Origin: Pseudomonadota bacterium | GTDB lineage: Bacteria; Pseudomonadota; Gammaproteobacteria; Burkholderiales; JABEVD01 | Assembly (NCBI GenBank): GCA_021848825.1 | Contig: JAJZTQ010000027.1 | Span: forward strand, 1-36,902 | Reading direction: 5' to 3' | Length of the DNA: 36,902 nt | Shown: piece by piece, positions 15,510 through 24,156 of the stretch | Layout: every line of letters starts with the position of its first letter | Numbering within the stretch: position 1 is the stretch's first letter | Notes under the pieces: generated by a model | What the model was told of the DNA's origin: nothing | Databases searched by the model: none | Seen by the model: the letters and a program-made list of their open reading frames with translations, nothing else | Translations under genes and position numbers: made by a program

Positions 15510-16529
15510 GTGAACCGATTTTTCTTCATGGCATTGCTGCTGCTCATACCGGCTGCGCATGCTGCAGAAGTCATGGAAACAGCCGAAGTCAGGTATGCCG
15601 ATGTGCCGCTGACCTATTCGGCAGAAGGGGTGGTCGAAGCAGTCAAGCAGTCGACAGTTTCCTCCCAGATATCGGGCAGGGTCTCCTCTGTCGATTTCGA
15701 CGTCGGCCAATCCGTCAAGAAGGGACAGGTGCTGGTCAGGATAGACGCGACCGAAGTCAGCCAGTCGCTCAACGAGCGACGTGCGATGCTTGCCGAAGCG
15801 CAGGCTTCGTTCGAAAACGCCAAGTCGACCTATGAAAGAACGCTTCATCTTTTCGAGAGGAAATTCGTCAGCCAGGCTGCGCTCGACACCGCAAAGGCCG
15901 AATTCGAAGCTGCAAAATCGAGGGTGGACGCGCGCCGGGCCAATGTCGGCATAGCCGCCAATACCGAAAGCTATGCAACCGTCGTCGCCCCGTACAGCGG
16001 CGTGGTCGCCTCCCGTCATGTCGAGGTGGGAGAAATGGCCTATCCTGGAAAGCCGCTGATGACGGGATTCGACCCCAGGGAGCTCAGGCTTTCCGTCAGC
16101 ATCCCCCAGGACAGGCTGGAATCGGTCAAGGCGCATGCCAGGGACGGCGCGCTAATCCTGCTCGATCAGGGAAAGCCCGTCAAGGCCGCCTCGATCACGT
16201 TCCTGCCCGAAGCCAACGTGCTCACCCATACCACCCGGGTCAGGCTGATTTTCCCGCCGGAAGTCGCAAACGTCTATCCCGGGATGTTCGCGAGAGCCCT
16301 TTTCAGCACAGGGCATGGAAGAAAGCTCCTCATCCCGGCGTCGAGCGTATTGAGAAGAAGCGAGGTGACTGCAGTCTATGTCGTCAAGGGGCCCGGGAAA
16401 TACGAACTGCGCCAGGTGAGGCTCGGGGAACCCTACGGCGAAAACGAGATAGAGGTGCTCGCCGGGCTTGTGGAAGGCGAAAAGATAGCGCTCGACCCTG
16501 TCAGGGCCGGCATCCAGCTCAAGAACTGA
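15510..16529 (+). CDS. RND efflux periplasmic adaptor (membrane fusion protein)
   Basis: 339 residues from a GTG with a strong AAGGAGG site seven bases upstream. A signal peptide (MNRFFFMALLLLIPAAHA) is followed by a biotinyl-lipoyl half (VSSQISGRVSSVDFDVGQSV, about 48-67), a helical hairpin (about 85-150), the second lipoyl half (VVAPYSGVVASRHVEVGEMA) and a beta-barrel domain. This is the HlyD/AcrA-type adaptor that links an inner-membrane RND pump to an outer-membrane channel. There is no lipobox cysteine, so it is probably a soluble periplasmic protein. The pump gene follows one base after the stop. No TolC-type channel gene is present, so a shared outer-membrane channel is probably used. 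Confidence 0.92.
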   Translation: MNRFFFMALLLLIPAAHAAEVMETAEVRYADVPLTYSAEGVVEAVKQSTVSSQISGRVSSVDFDVGQSVKKGQVLVRIDATEVSQSLNERRAMLAEAQASFENAKSTYERTLHLFERKFVSQAALDTAKAEFEAAKSRVDARRANVGIAANTESYATVVAPYSGVVASRHVEVGEMAYPGKPLMTGFDPRELRLSVSIPQDRLESVKAHARDGALILLDQGKPVKAASITFLPEANVLTHTTRVRLIFPPEVANVYPGMFARALFSTGHGRKLLIPASSVLRRSEVTAVYVVKGPGKYELRQVRLGEPYGENEIEVLAGLVEGEKIALDPVRAGIQLKN

Positions 16530-16530
16530 C

Positions 16531-19500
16531 ATGGGCATTTCGGGCAGAATCAGCAGGTTTTTCCTGCATTCCCAGCTGACCCCCCTGATCGCCCTGATCG
16601 CAGTGCTTCTGGGTCTTTTTGCGCTCTTCGTGACGCCAAGGGAGGAAGATCCCCAGATCAACGTCACCATGGCGAATGTCTTCATTCCGTTCCCCGGCGC
16701 CTCCGCCAGGGATGTCGAGCATCTGGTATCGACCCCTGCCGAACAGGTTCTCTCCCAGATAACCGGAATAGACCATATCTATTCGGTTTCGCGCCCCGGA
16801 CTTTCCATCCTGACCGTGCAGTTCAAGGTCGGGGAAGACAGGATACAGTCGCTCGTCAAGCTCTACGACACCATCAATTCCCATGCCGACTGGGTTTCTC
16901 CCTATCTCGGCGTGCAGAAGCCTATCATCAAGCCCACCGGGATAGACGATGTGCCCATCCTCACGCTCACCCTCTGGACGGCGAACAGCGAAGGGGCGTT
17001 CGAGCTCGAACAGGTCGCGCATGCGTCTGAAATAGAGCTGAAGCGCGTTCCGGGCGTGAAGGAAGTCAGGACGATAGGCGGGCCCCAGCACAGAATCAGG
17101 GTGCTGATGAACGCCGACAGGATGAACGCCTACCATCTCTCGGCGGAAGACCTGAAGGATGCGCTCCAGTTCGCAAATGCCTCCCAGCCTTCCGGAAGCC
17201 TCGTCAGGAACAACAAGGAGATCCTCGTCCAGACCGGCACTTTCCTGACTTCCAGCGACGACGTCCGCCGCCTTGTCGTCGGCGTGAAGGAAGCCAGGCC
17301 GATATTCATGAGCGATGTCGCCGATGTCGTGGACGGCCCCTCCCAGCCGGAGCATTATGTCTGGATAGGGAAGAACCATGACGAGCATCCGGCGGTGACG
17401 CTCGCGATCTCGAAGAAGCCGGGTGAAAATGCAGTCGATGTGGCAAAGGAGCTGATCCAGCGCGTGCATCAGATAAAGGGCAGCGTGATTCCCTCCAATG
17501 TCGAAGTGACCGTGACGAGGGATTACGGCGTCACCGCCAACGACAAGGCGATGAAGCTGATCGAAAAACTCGTCTTCGCCACCACTTCCGTGGTGATCCT
17601 GGTGTGGATCGCGCTCGGAAGAAGGGAAGCGGTGATCGTCGGCGTCGCCGTGATGCTCACCCTTTTCGCCACCCTTTTCGCCTCATGGGCATGGGGATTC
17701 ACATTGAACAGGGTATCGCTCTTCGCCCTGATCTTCTCCATCGGCATCCTTGTGGACGACGCCATCGTGGTGGTCGAGAACATCCACAGGCGGCGCCTCC
17801 TTTCCAATGCCCCGCTCTCGGAAATCATCCCGGAAGCGGTGGACGAAGTGGGCGGACCGACCATACTCGCCACGCTCACCGTGATCGCCGCCCTTCTTCC
17901 CATGGCTTTCGTGACCGGACTGATGGGCCCGTACATGAGTCCCATCCCGATCAATGCCAGCATAGGCATGATGATTTCGCTCGCCATCGCCTTCATCGTG
18001 ACGCCATGGCTCGCATTCAAGCTATCTGCAAAGCAGCAGCTTCATGAGAGCGGGCACGAGAAGCAGGAAGCCTTCTTCAGGAAGAGGCTTATGCCCTTCC
18101 TGAGAAGGGACGAAGGCGGCAAGAACAGAAAGCTTCTCATGATCGGGATCGTCGTCCTCATCATGCTCGCCGTGTCGCTCGCCGCAGTGAAGCTCGTCGT
18201 GCTGAAGATGCTCCCATTCGACAACAAGTCCGAATTCCAGGTCGTGGTGGACATGCCGGTGGGCACTCCGCTCGAAGACACGGCCAAGGTCTTGCACGAT
18301 ATAGGCGGCTACCTCTCGACCATTCCTGACGTCACCGATTACGAGGCCTATGCGGGAACGCCCGCGCCCATCAATTTCAACGGCCTGGTGCGCCAGTATT
18401 ACCTCAGGGAAGGGCCCGAATACGGTTCCATCCAGGTCAATCTCCTGGACAAGCACCTGAGGAAGAAGCAGAGCCATGAAATCGCGTCTTCCCTGATCGA
18501 ACCCATCGCGAAGATAGGCGCGAAATACGGCGCGAAGACAAAGATCGTCGAAGTTCCGCCCGGGCCGCCTGTCCTTTCCCCGCTTGTCGCAGAGATCTAC
18601 GGGCCGGATTATGAAGGGCAGATCAGGGTGGCGAAAAGGGTGAAGGCGGCATTCCAGAAAACGCCTGACATCGTCGCGATAGACGACAGCATCGATGCGG
18701 ATGCGGAAAAATTCACGCTGAAGGTGCTCCAGAACAAGGCCGCGCTGAGAGGCGTCGCCCAGCAGGACATCGTCGAAGTGATGAGGATAGGCCTGTCGGG
18801 AGAAAACGTCACGCCGGTTCACAGCATGAATGCCAAATACGAGATCCCGGTCACTGTCGCGCTTCCCGCGGACAAGAAGGGCAACCTGGAAGATCTGCTG
18901 AAGCTCGGGGTGAGATCTTCGAGCGGGGAACTGATTCCGCTTTCCGATCTCGTCCAAGTCGTCCATGTCCCGAGGGACAAGACGATCTACCACAAGGATC
19001 TGCTTCCTGTGGTCTATGTGATCGGCGACATGACAGGCAAGACGGACAGCCCGCTCTACGGCATGTTCGACATCCGATCGAAGGTGAAGGACATGACGCT
19101 TGCCGAGGGGGGAAGACTGAAGGAATACTTCATCCACCAGCCAAAGGATCCTTATTCAGGCTATGCGCTGAAATGGGACGGAGAATGGCAGGTCACCTAT
19201 GAAACTTTCAGGGACATGGGCATCGCCTATGCGGTCGGGCTCATCCTCATCTATCTGCTGATCGTCGCCCAATTCAGGTCCTACCTCGTTCCGCTAGTCA
19301 TCATGGCGCCGATCCCGCTCACCATCATCGGGGTGATGCCGGGTCATGCGCTGCTCGGGGCGCAGTTCACCGCGACCTCGATGATAGGCATGATCGCGCT
19401 CGCCGGCATCATCGTCAGGAACTCGATACTGCTGGTCGATTTCATCAACCTTCAGCTCGAAGAGGAAGTGAGTTTCCAGGAAGCCGTGATCGCGGCAGCA

Positions 19501-19698
19501 GCGACCCGCGCCAAGCCCATCCTGCTGACAGGGCTTGCAGCGATGCTGGGCGCATTCTTCATCATCGACGACCCGATCTTCAACGGGCTCGCCATTTCCC
19601 TGATCTTCGGCATACTGGTATCGACAATTCTCACACTTGTCGTTATCCCGGTGCTATATTACGCGTTGTTTTACAGGAAAATCGAAACAAAGGAGTGA
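16531..19698 (+). CDS. RND efflux pump inner-membrane permease (HAE1/AcrB superfamily)
   Basis: 1055 residues, normal for the family. Twelve membrane segments are expected. The first is near 15-35 (LTPLIALIAVLLGLFALFV), then a large periplasmic porter domain, a membrane bundle from about 345 and a second porter domain from about 560-870. The transmembrane-4 proton relay is intact (GILVDDAIVVVENIHRR, two adjacent Asp). The substrate cannot be read from sequence; the heavy-metal (CusA-type) methionine pattern is not evident. The operon context (persulfide-type sensor upstream, DUF2892 protein downstream) suggests a sulfur-related or redox-related export task, which is inference. A 6-bp gap and AAGGAG lead into the next gene. 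Confidence 0.93.
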   Translation: MGISGRISRFFLHSQLTPLIALIAVLLGLFALFVTPREEDPQINVTMANVFIPFPGASARDVEHLVSTPAEQVLSQITGIDHIYSVSRPGLSILTVQFKVGEDRIQSLVKLYDTINSHADWVSPYLGVQKPIIKPTGIDDVPILTLTLWTANSEGAFELEQVAHASEIELKRVPGVKEVRTIGGPQHRIRVLMNADRMNAYHLSAEDLKDALQFANASQPSGSLVRNNKEILVQTGTFLTSSDDVRRLVVGVKEARPIFMSDVADVVDGPSQPEHYVWIGKNHDEHPAVTLAISKKPGENAVDVAKELIQRVHQIKGSVIPSNVEVTVTRDYGVTANDKAMKLIEKLVFATTSVVILVWIALGRREAVIVGVAVMLTLFATLFASWAWGFTLNRVSLFALIFSIGILVDDAIVVVENIHRRRLLSNAPLSEIIPEAVDEVGGPTILATLTVIAALLPMAFVTGLMGPYMSPIPINASIGMMISLAIAFIVTPWLAFKLSAKQQLHESGHEKQEAFFRKRLMPFLRRDEGGKNRKLLMIGIVVLIMLAVSLAAVKLVVLKMLPFDNKSEFQVVVDMPVGTPLEDTAKVLHDIGGYLSTIPDVTDYEAYAGTPAPINFNGLVRQYYLREGPEYGSIQVNLLDKHLRKKQSHEIASSLIEPIAKIGAKYGAKTKIVEVPPGPPVLSPLVAEIYGPDYEGQIRVAKRVKAAFQKTPDIVAIDDSIDADAEKFTLKVLQNKAALRGVAQQDIVEVMRIGLSGENVTPVHSMNAKYEIPVTVALPADKKGNLEDLLKLGVRSSSGELIPLSDLVQVVHVPRDKTIYHKDLLPVVYVIGDMTGKTDSPLYGMFDIRSKVKDMTLAEGGRLKEYFIHQPKDPYSGYALKWDGEWQVTYETFRDMGIAYAVGLILIYLLIVAQFRSYLVPLVIMAPIPLTIIGVMPGHALLGAQFTATSMIGMIALAGIIVRNSILLVDFINLQLEEEVSFQEAVIAAAATRAKPILLTGLAAMLGAFFIIDDPIFNGLAISLIFGILVSTILTLVVIPVLYYALFYRKIETKE

Positions 19699-19704
19699 AT
19701 ATTG

Positions 19705-19920
19705 ATGACTACCCATCGAATTGTTAGAATTGTCGCCGGATTTTTCGTCATGGTCTCCCTCGCGCTCGGCGTCGAAGGCAGCCCGCTTTTCATGAACTCG
19801 AAATGGCTCTGGTTCACCGCATTCGTCGGCTTCAATCTGTTCCAGAGCGGATTCACCCGCTTCTGCCCGCTGGATTCCATACTGAAGAAATTCGGCGTCA
19901 AGGAAACCTGCTCCGCCTGA
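19705..19920 (+). CDS. YgaP-like DUF2892 inner-membrane protein
   Basis: 71 residues with two short hydrophobic segments (IVRIVAGFFVMVSLALG and WLWFTAFVGFNLFQSGF) and the family's FCPLDSILKKFGV ending. DUF2892 is the membrane anchor part of rhodanese YgaP, often encoded alone beside sulfur-handling genes. The ATG at 19705 has AAGGAG at good spacing, overlapping the end of the pump gene; a TTG one codon upstream is less likely. It carries two cysteines (FCPLD and ETCSA), both near the C-terminus. Since E. coli ygaP is controlled by the BigR homologue YgaV, its place in this operon supports persulfide-linked regulation. Confidence 0.82.
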   Translation: MTTHRIVRIVAGFFVMVSLALGVEGSPLFMNSKWLWFTAFVGFNLFQSGFTRFCPLDSILKKFGVKETCSA

Positions 19921-19949
19921 ACCCTTCCGGCCTGATTCTGGCCGGACTG

Positions 19950-21593
19950 ATGGGGCTGATCCCCTTCCTGCAGTGGAAGCATTATTACCCCCTCACGGAT
20001 TTCTACACGGAATGGGCGGCCGCATTCATCGGGATATGCGCGCTTCTCTTCAATTTCAGGCGGCTCGATGAGCTGCCCCTGATTTCGCTCGTCCCTGTCT
20101 CATTGATCCTTGTCGTATGGCTTCAGTATTTCACGGGGATGATCGATTATCCCCAGCAGGCCCTGCTGATTTCGCTCTATCTCTCATGGGCAGCGCTCAT
20201 CAGTATGCTGGGTCATGCGCTGAAAAGGGATTTCGGGATAGAAAAGGCTGCCGCAATCCTGGCCTGGTGCATCCTGGCCGGCGGGTTTCTCAATGCCGTC
20301 TCGGCCCTCATTCAGCATCACCATTTCTCCCTCCCCTTCGTCACCGCCGATTCGGCAGAAACGGTATATGGCAATCTCGCCCAGCAGAACCATTTCTCGG
20401 ACTATGTTTCGCTCTCCATCGCGAGCCTGCTCTATCTTTTCGCCAGGAAGAAAATCCCCTTTTTCATTGCAATCCCGATCGGCATCCTAGCGCTCTACAC
20501 GCTTGCCCTTTCAGGCTCCAGGAGTTCATGGCTTTATCTTTCCGCGATGACGATGCTCGCGCTCTTCCAGTACAGGAAGGAAAGGGCGCTTCTTCTTGGT
20601 GCGCTGCTGCTCGTCCCTGCATTTTCATTGATGCAGTATGCAGCCCATCTTTTCGATGCGGTGGCGACGACTTCGGCGGACAGGATGCTCGTCATCGCCA
20701 AGGACAGCGGGATCAGACTCTATCTCTGGCACGAAGCCTGGCTGATGTTCCTGAAGGCGCCGCTCCTGGGCGTGGGATTCGGCCAGTTCGCCTGGCATCA
20801 TTTCTGTTACGGGCCTGTCCTCGGCAATGCCGCAATCACCGGGCTCTACACGAATTCCCACGACATCCTGCTCAATTTCCTTGCTGAAACCGGGCTCGTC
20901 GGCAGCCTCGTTCTTGTTCTCGGGATCTTCTTCTGGGCGAGAAGGATTGCCATGCCTTTCGACATCCATGCCTGGTGGATCTATTCCCTGCTGCTCGTCA
21001 TGGCGCTTCACAGCCTGGACGAATATCCGCTCTGGTATGCCCAGTTTCTGGGTGTTTTCATGCTGCTCCTCGGGTTCGGAGAAAGCCGGGCCCTCAAGCT
21101 CTACATGGCCAGGCCGATTGCAGCCTTTCTGCTCGTTTCGGGAAGCTATCTGATGACGGGATTGCTTCTCGATTATCTGCATCTGGAAGCATTGCTCTAT
21201 CCGGGCTATCATAACGGGAAGCCGCCCCTGAAGGCATCAGCGCTTTATGATTCGCTCTACCGCGCGAGGCAAGAGACGCTCCTCCTCCCTTACGTCGAAT
21301 ATCCATTGGCCGAAATGTTCCCAATGAACAGCAGGAATCTGGAATGGAAGCTCGGCATGACCGAGAGGGTCGTGCATTTTTCGCCGACCGGCATGGTGAA
21401 TTACCAGTATGCTGCGCTGCTCGCGCTGGATGGGCAAGAAGCGAAAGCGAAGCTTCAGGTCGAGCGATCCGAATATTCCGACCCCGATCTTCTCGAGGAA
21501 GCATTCGGTCTCTATTCCGGGCTTGCGGAAAAACAACCTGAAAAATTCGCCCCTCTCGAAAAAGAGGTCATGACAAAACTGAAGGAGCAATAA
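19950..21593 (+). CDS. PglL/Wzy-type O-oligosaccharyltransferase or O-antigen ligase
   Basis: About 547 residues from ATG 19950. Roughly ten to twelve hydrophobic segments are spread over residues 1-400, followed by a soluble C-terminal tail of about 150 residues. The N-terminal HYYPLTDFYTEWAAA fits the PglL N-terminal domain. The large periplasmic loop has the ligase motif GLYTNSHDILLNFLAETGLVG with its conserved His. Such enzymes move a lipid-linked glycan onto pilin or other proteins, or onto lipid A. The start is uncertain: the frame is open further upstream (RLNPSGLILAG...), which would complete the first membrane helix, but the only ATG there (19803) lies deep inside the DUF2892 gene. 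A CTG near 19905-19914, behind AAGGA, is possible. Confidence 0.82.
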   Translation: MGLIPFLQWKHYYPLTDFYTEWAAAFIGICALLFNFRRLDELPLISLVPVSLILVVWLQYFTGMIDYPQQALLISLYLSWAALISMLGHALKRDFGIEKAAAILAWCILAGGFLNAVSALIQHHHFSLPFVTADSAETVYGNLAQQNHFSDYVSLSIASLLYLFARKKIPFFIAIPIGILALYTLALSGSRSSWLYLSAMTMLALFQYRKERALLLGALLLVPAFSLMQYAAHLFDAVATTSADRMLVIAKDSGIRLYLWHEAWLMFLKAPLLGVGFGQFAWHHFCYGPVLGNAAITGLYTNSHDILLNFLAETGLVGSLVLVLGIFFWARRIAMPFDIHAWWIYSLLLVMALHSLDEYPLWYAQFLGVFMLLLGFGESRALKLYMARPIAAFLLVSGSYLMTGLLLDYLHLEALLYPGYHNGKPPLKASALYDSLYRARQETLLLPYVEYPLAEMFPMNSRNLEWKLGMTERVVHFSPTGMVNYQYAALLALDGQEAKAKLQVERSEYSDPDLLEEAFGLYSGLAEKQPEKFAPLEKEVMTKLKEQ

Positions 21594-21594
21594 A

Positions 21595-22005
21595 GTGCAT
21601 TTCATCACAGCCAATCTACCCCTGTTTCTGGCAGCCCTGGGAAGCGGCATCATGCTTCTCTGGCCTTTCTTGAGAAAGCTTTTCGTCGATTTCCCTGAGA
21701 TCGACACGGTGGAGGCGATCAATCTCATCAACCATCAGGATGCGGCGATTCTAGACGTCAGGGAGCATCACGAATATGCCTCCGGCCATCTCCCCAATGC
21801 CAGGCATATCCCTTCAGGGAAGATAGGGGAAAGAATCGGCGAAATCGAGAAACTGAAGGAAAAACCGGTTGTCGTTTATTGCAGGAGCGGCGCTAGATCG
21901 TCCAGCGTTTGTGTGTTATTGTCGAAGAAGGGTTTTGGCAAGGTTTACAACCTCAAGGGGGGGATTCTCTCCTGGGAAAGCGCCAAACTCCCTGTGGAGA
22001 AATGA
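21595..22005 (+). CDS. membrane-anchored rhodanese-like sulfurtransferase (YibN type)
   Basis: 136 residues from a GTG at 21595 with AAGGAG nine bases upstream. One N-terminal membrane segment (LPLFLAALGSGIMLLWPFL) is followed by a rhodanese domain: AAILDVREHHEYASGHLPNA and the active loop YCRSGARSSSV, where the Cys carries the persulfide. It resembles YibN, which sits beside grxC-secB-gpsA in many proteobacteria. It is the first gene of that conserved run and follows the ligase gene by one base. Confidence 0.9.
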   Translation: MHFITANLPLFLAALGSGIMLLWPFLRKLFVDFPEIDTVEAINLINHQDAAILDVREHHEYASGHLPNARHIPSGKIGERIGEIEKLKEKPVVVYCRSGARSSSVCVLLSKKGFGKVYNLKGGILSWESAKLPVEK

Positions 22006-22009
22006 AGAA

Positions 22010-22270
22010 ATGGTAAGGATGTATTGTACTGCCGTATGCCCCTATTGCGTGATGGCGGAGCGCCTTCTGAAATCGAAAGGGGTGAATGAAATCGAAAAGA
22101 TCAGGGTGGACCTCGATCCTGCCAGAAGAGCCGAAATGATCGAAAAAACGGGAAGGCGCACTGTTCCCCAGATCTTCATCATGGATTATCATGTCGGCGG
22201 CTTTGACGACCTTTCGGCGCTTGACCGTGCCGGCAAATTAAACGAACTGCTAGAACAGGAAACAAAATGA
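22010..22270 (+). CDS. grxC: glutaredoxin 3
   Basis: 86 residues. The dithiol active site CPYC is at positions 10-13 (MYCTAVCPYCVMAERLL), and the glutathione-binding elements RTVPQIFI and HVGGFDDLSAL are present. It reduces protein disulfides and glutathione mixed disulfides in the cytoplasm. The start is the ATG at 22010; another at 22019 would shorten it by three residues. It is followed by secB with an ATGA overlap. Confidence 0.93.
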   Translation: MVRMYCTAVCPYCVMAERLLKSKGVNEIEKIRVDLDPARRAEMIEKTGRRTVPQIFIMDYHVGGFDDLSALDRAGKLNELLEQETK

Positions 22271-22716
22271 GCGAACAACAACCGATATTTGCGATCGAGA
22301 AAATCTACGTCAAGGATCTCTCGCTCGAGATTCCCCACGCCCCCCAGATCTTCCTCGAGCGCGAAACGCCCCAGATAGACATCCAGCTCCATACCGAAGG
22401 AAAGCCCGTTGCGGACAACATCTACGAAGTCGTGCTGACCGTGACCGTCACGGCCAAATTCGCGGAAAAGACGCTTTTTCTCGTCGAAGTCGCGCAGGCT
22501 GGCATATTCCAGATCCAGAATGTTCCTGAAACCGACATCGAGCCTATACTCGGCATCACCTGCCCCAATATCCTGTTCCCCTATGCAAGGGAAACGATCT
22601 CGGACGTCGTGACCCGCGCCGGATTCCTGCCCGTCATACTGAGCCCGATGAGCTTCGAGGCGCTCTACCAGCAGCGCCAGCAGGCCCAGGCCAGCAAAGA
22701 GGAAACCACGCACTGA
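22267..22716 (+). CDS. secB: protein-export chaperone SecB
   Basis: 149 residues. SecB keeps outer-membrane and periplasmic precursors unfolded and hands them to SecA. Family features are visible: QPIFAIEKIYVKDLSLEIP at the start, VVLTVTVTAKFAEKTLFLVE in the core, and the LFPYARETISDVVTRAGFLP segment with the SecA-contact region near the C-terminus. The tail YQQRQQAQASKEETTH is hydrophilic as usual. SecB is characteristic of proteobacteria and fits the proposed host. Confidence 0.95.
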   Translation: MSEQQPIFAIEKIYVKDLSLEIPHAPQIFLERETPQIDIQLHTEGKPVADNIYEVVLTVTVTAKFAEKTLFLVEVAQAGIFQIQNVPETDIEPILGITCPNILFPYARETISDVVTRAGFLPVILSPMSFEALYQQRQQAQASKEETTH

Positions 22717-22717
22717 G

Positions 22718-23152
22718 ATGAAGCGACTCGTCCTGCTGCTTCTTTTGGGATATTTTGGGGCCGCCTCGGCGCAGGACTTCGTTTCGGTCGGGGAAAAGCC
22801 GGCCGTCCTTTACGACGCGCCTTCGCTGAAGGCAAAGAAGCTTTTCATTCTGGGGCCCCATTATCCGCTCGAAGTCGCGGTGGTGCTGGAACACTGGGTC
22901 AAGGTCAGGGACAGCGACGGCAGGCTTTTCTGGATCGAAAAGCCTTTGCTCGGCCAGAATCATTACGTGATGATCACCGCCCCTTTTGCCGAAATAAGGC
23001 AGTCCGCTTCCGACGATTCCCCTATCGTCTTCGAGGCGAAAAGCGGGGTGCTGCTTGAAGTCACGGGAGCCGCAGCGAACGGCTGGATAGGGGTCACCCA
23101 TCAGGACGGCCAAAGCGGTTTCGTCAAGGCAAGCCAGGCCTGGGGCGGATGA
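22718..23152 (+). CDS. exported bacterial SH3-domain protein
   Basis: 144 residues: a signal peptide (MKRLVLLLLLGYFGAASA) and two SH3b-like repeats, about 22-70 (KPAVLYDAPSLKAKKLFILG ... WVKVRD) and about 85-142 (FAEIRQSASDDSPIVFEAKS ... GQSGFVKASQAWGG). Such domains often bind cell-wall peptides, so a periplasmic wall-associated role is possible. It sits between secB and gpsA, one base after secB and overlapping gpsA by 4 nt (ATGA). An SH3 protein at this position is commonly seen in betaproteobacteria, but its function is not known. Confidence 0.85.
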   Translation: MKRLVLLLLLGYFGAASAQDFVSVGEKPAVLYDAPSLKAKKLFILGPHYPLEVAVVLEHWVKVRDSDGRLFWIEKPLLGQNHYVMITAPFAEIRQSASDDSPIVFEAKSGVLLEVTGAAANGWIGVTHQDGQSGFVKASQAWGG

Positions 23153-24156
23153 AAATCGCAGTGCTCGGTTCCGGCGCATGGGGAACGGCCCTTGCGATCG
23201 GCCTTTGTCCTCGCCACGACCTGACGCTCTGGATCAGGGACAGGCTTCATTTCGAGGAAATGAGAGAGACCAGGATAAACAGGCGCCATCTCGATCCCTT
23301 CCTCATTCCGGAAAAAATCCTTCTTTCCAACGACTTCGATGCCGCGACGAGCAATGCCGATCTTGTTCTGATCGCAGTTCCCATGTCCGGCCTCAGGGAA
23401 GTCTTCAGGTCGCTCGCTCACTCGGGAAGAAAAATTCCCGCGATATGGGTATCGAAGGGGTTCGAATCCGGAACGTCCAAACTTCCCCACCAGGTCGCAT
23501 TCGAGGAATACGACGAAGTCGCCCCTTATGGCGTGCTTTCAGGGCCGAGCTTCGCGAGGGAAGTGGCGGAAGGGTTGCCTGTCGCCCTCACCCTGGCATC
23601 GAACGATCATGATTTCGCGGCCAGAACGGCCGCAGCGCTGCACAACAACAGGATAAGGATCTATTCGAGCGAAGATCTGATCGGGGTGGAAGTGGGCGGC
23701 GCGGTGAAGAACGTGATGGCGATCGCCGCAGGCATCTCCGACGGCCTCGGCCTTGGAAACAACGCCAGGGCCGCATTGATCACCAGGGGGCTGGCCGAAA
23801 TCACCCGGCTTGGACTGAAGCTCGGCGGAAAGCTCGAGACCTTTCTCGGCCTCTCGGGTGTCGGCGATCTCGCGCTCACCTGCACAGGCGACCTTTCGAG
23901 GAACAGGAAAGTCGGCTTGATGCTTGCAAAGGGCAAGCCGCTCGAAAAAATACTAGAAGAACTGGGCGCCACTGCGGAAGGAGTCTATACGGCCAGGGAA
24001 GTAGAAATGCTCGCGGGCCGGCTGAATGTCGAAATGCCCATCACGAAAGCAGTCTGCTCGGTGCTCTACGAGGGGGTTCCTGCCATCGCTGCAGTCGATG
24101 AATTGATGAAGCGGGAATCGAAGGCCGAGAGCAATCTCGGCCTTCCACTTCACTGA
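23149..24156 (+). CDS. gpsA: NAD(P)-dependent glycerol-3-phosphate dehydrogenase
   Basis: 335 residues. It reduces dihydroxyacetone phosphate to sn-glycerol-3-phosphate for phospholipid synthesis. The N-terminal Rossmann motif VLGSGAWGTALA is at 5-16. LSGPSFAREVAEGLP and GVEVGGAVKNVMAIAAGISDGLGLGNNARAAL (with the catalytic Lys in AVKN) are intact. The end of the gene codes for a perfect 10-bp hairpin at 24121-24144. Its stop codon directly abuts the stop of the convergent gene, with no bases between. Confidence 0.95.
   Translation: MKIAVLGSGAWGTALAIGLCPRHDLTLWIRDRLHFEEMRETRINRRHLDPFLIPEKILLSNDFDAATSNADLVLIAVPMSGLREVFRSLAHSGRKIPAIWVSKGFESGTSKLPHQVAFEEYDEVAPYGVLSGPSFAREVAEGLPVALTLASNDHDFAARTAAALHNNRIRIYSSEDLIGVEVGGAVKNVMAIAAGISDGLGLGNNARAALITRGLAEITRLGLKLGGKLETFLGLSGVGDLALTCTGDLSRNRKVGLMLAKGKPLEKILEELGATAEGVYTAREVEMLAGRLNVEMPITKAVCSVLYEGVPAIAAVDELMKRESKAESNLGLPLH
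24121..24144. terminator. perfect 10-bp tetraloop hairpin at the gpsA 3' end
   Basis: AAGGCCGAGA (24121-24130), a GCAA tetraloop (GNRA type) and TCTCGGCCTT (24135-24144) form a perfect stem. It lies inside the last codons of gpsA and 13 nt past the stop of the convergent minus-strand gene. There is no T-run on either side, so it is not a standard intrinsic terminator; it may mark 3' ends by blocking exonucleases or opposing polymerases. Confidence 0.55.

Noticed and set aside
18022-19137. Minus-strand open frame opposite the RND permease
   Set aside because: No motifs, rich in His/Arg/Asp, fully inside a conserved transporter gene.
19803-19949. Upstream extension of the PglL/Wzy-type gene to an ATG at 19803
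   Set aside because: The added residues are the DUF2892 gene read in another frame and lack membrane character; only the last dozen codons may be real.
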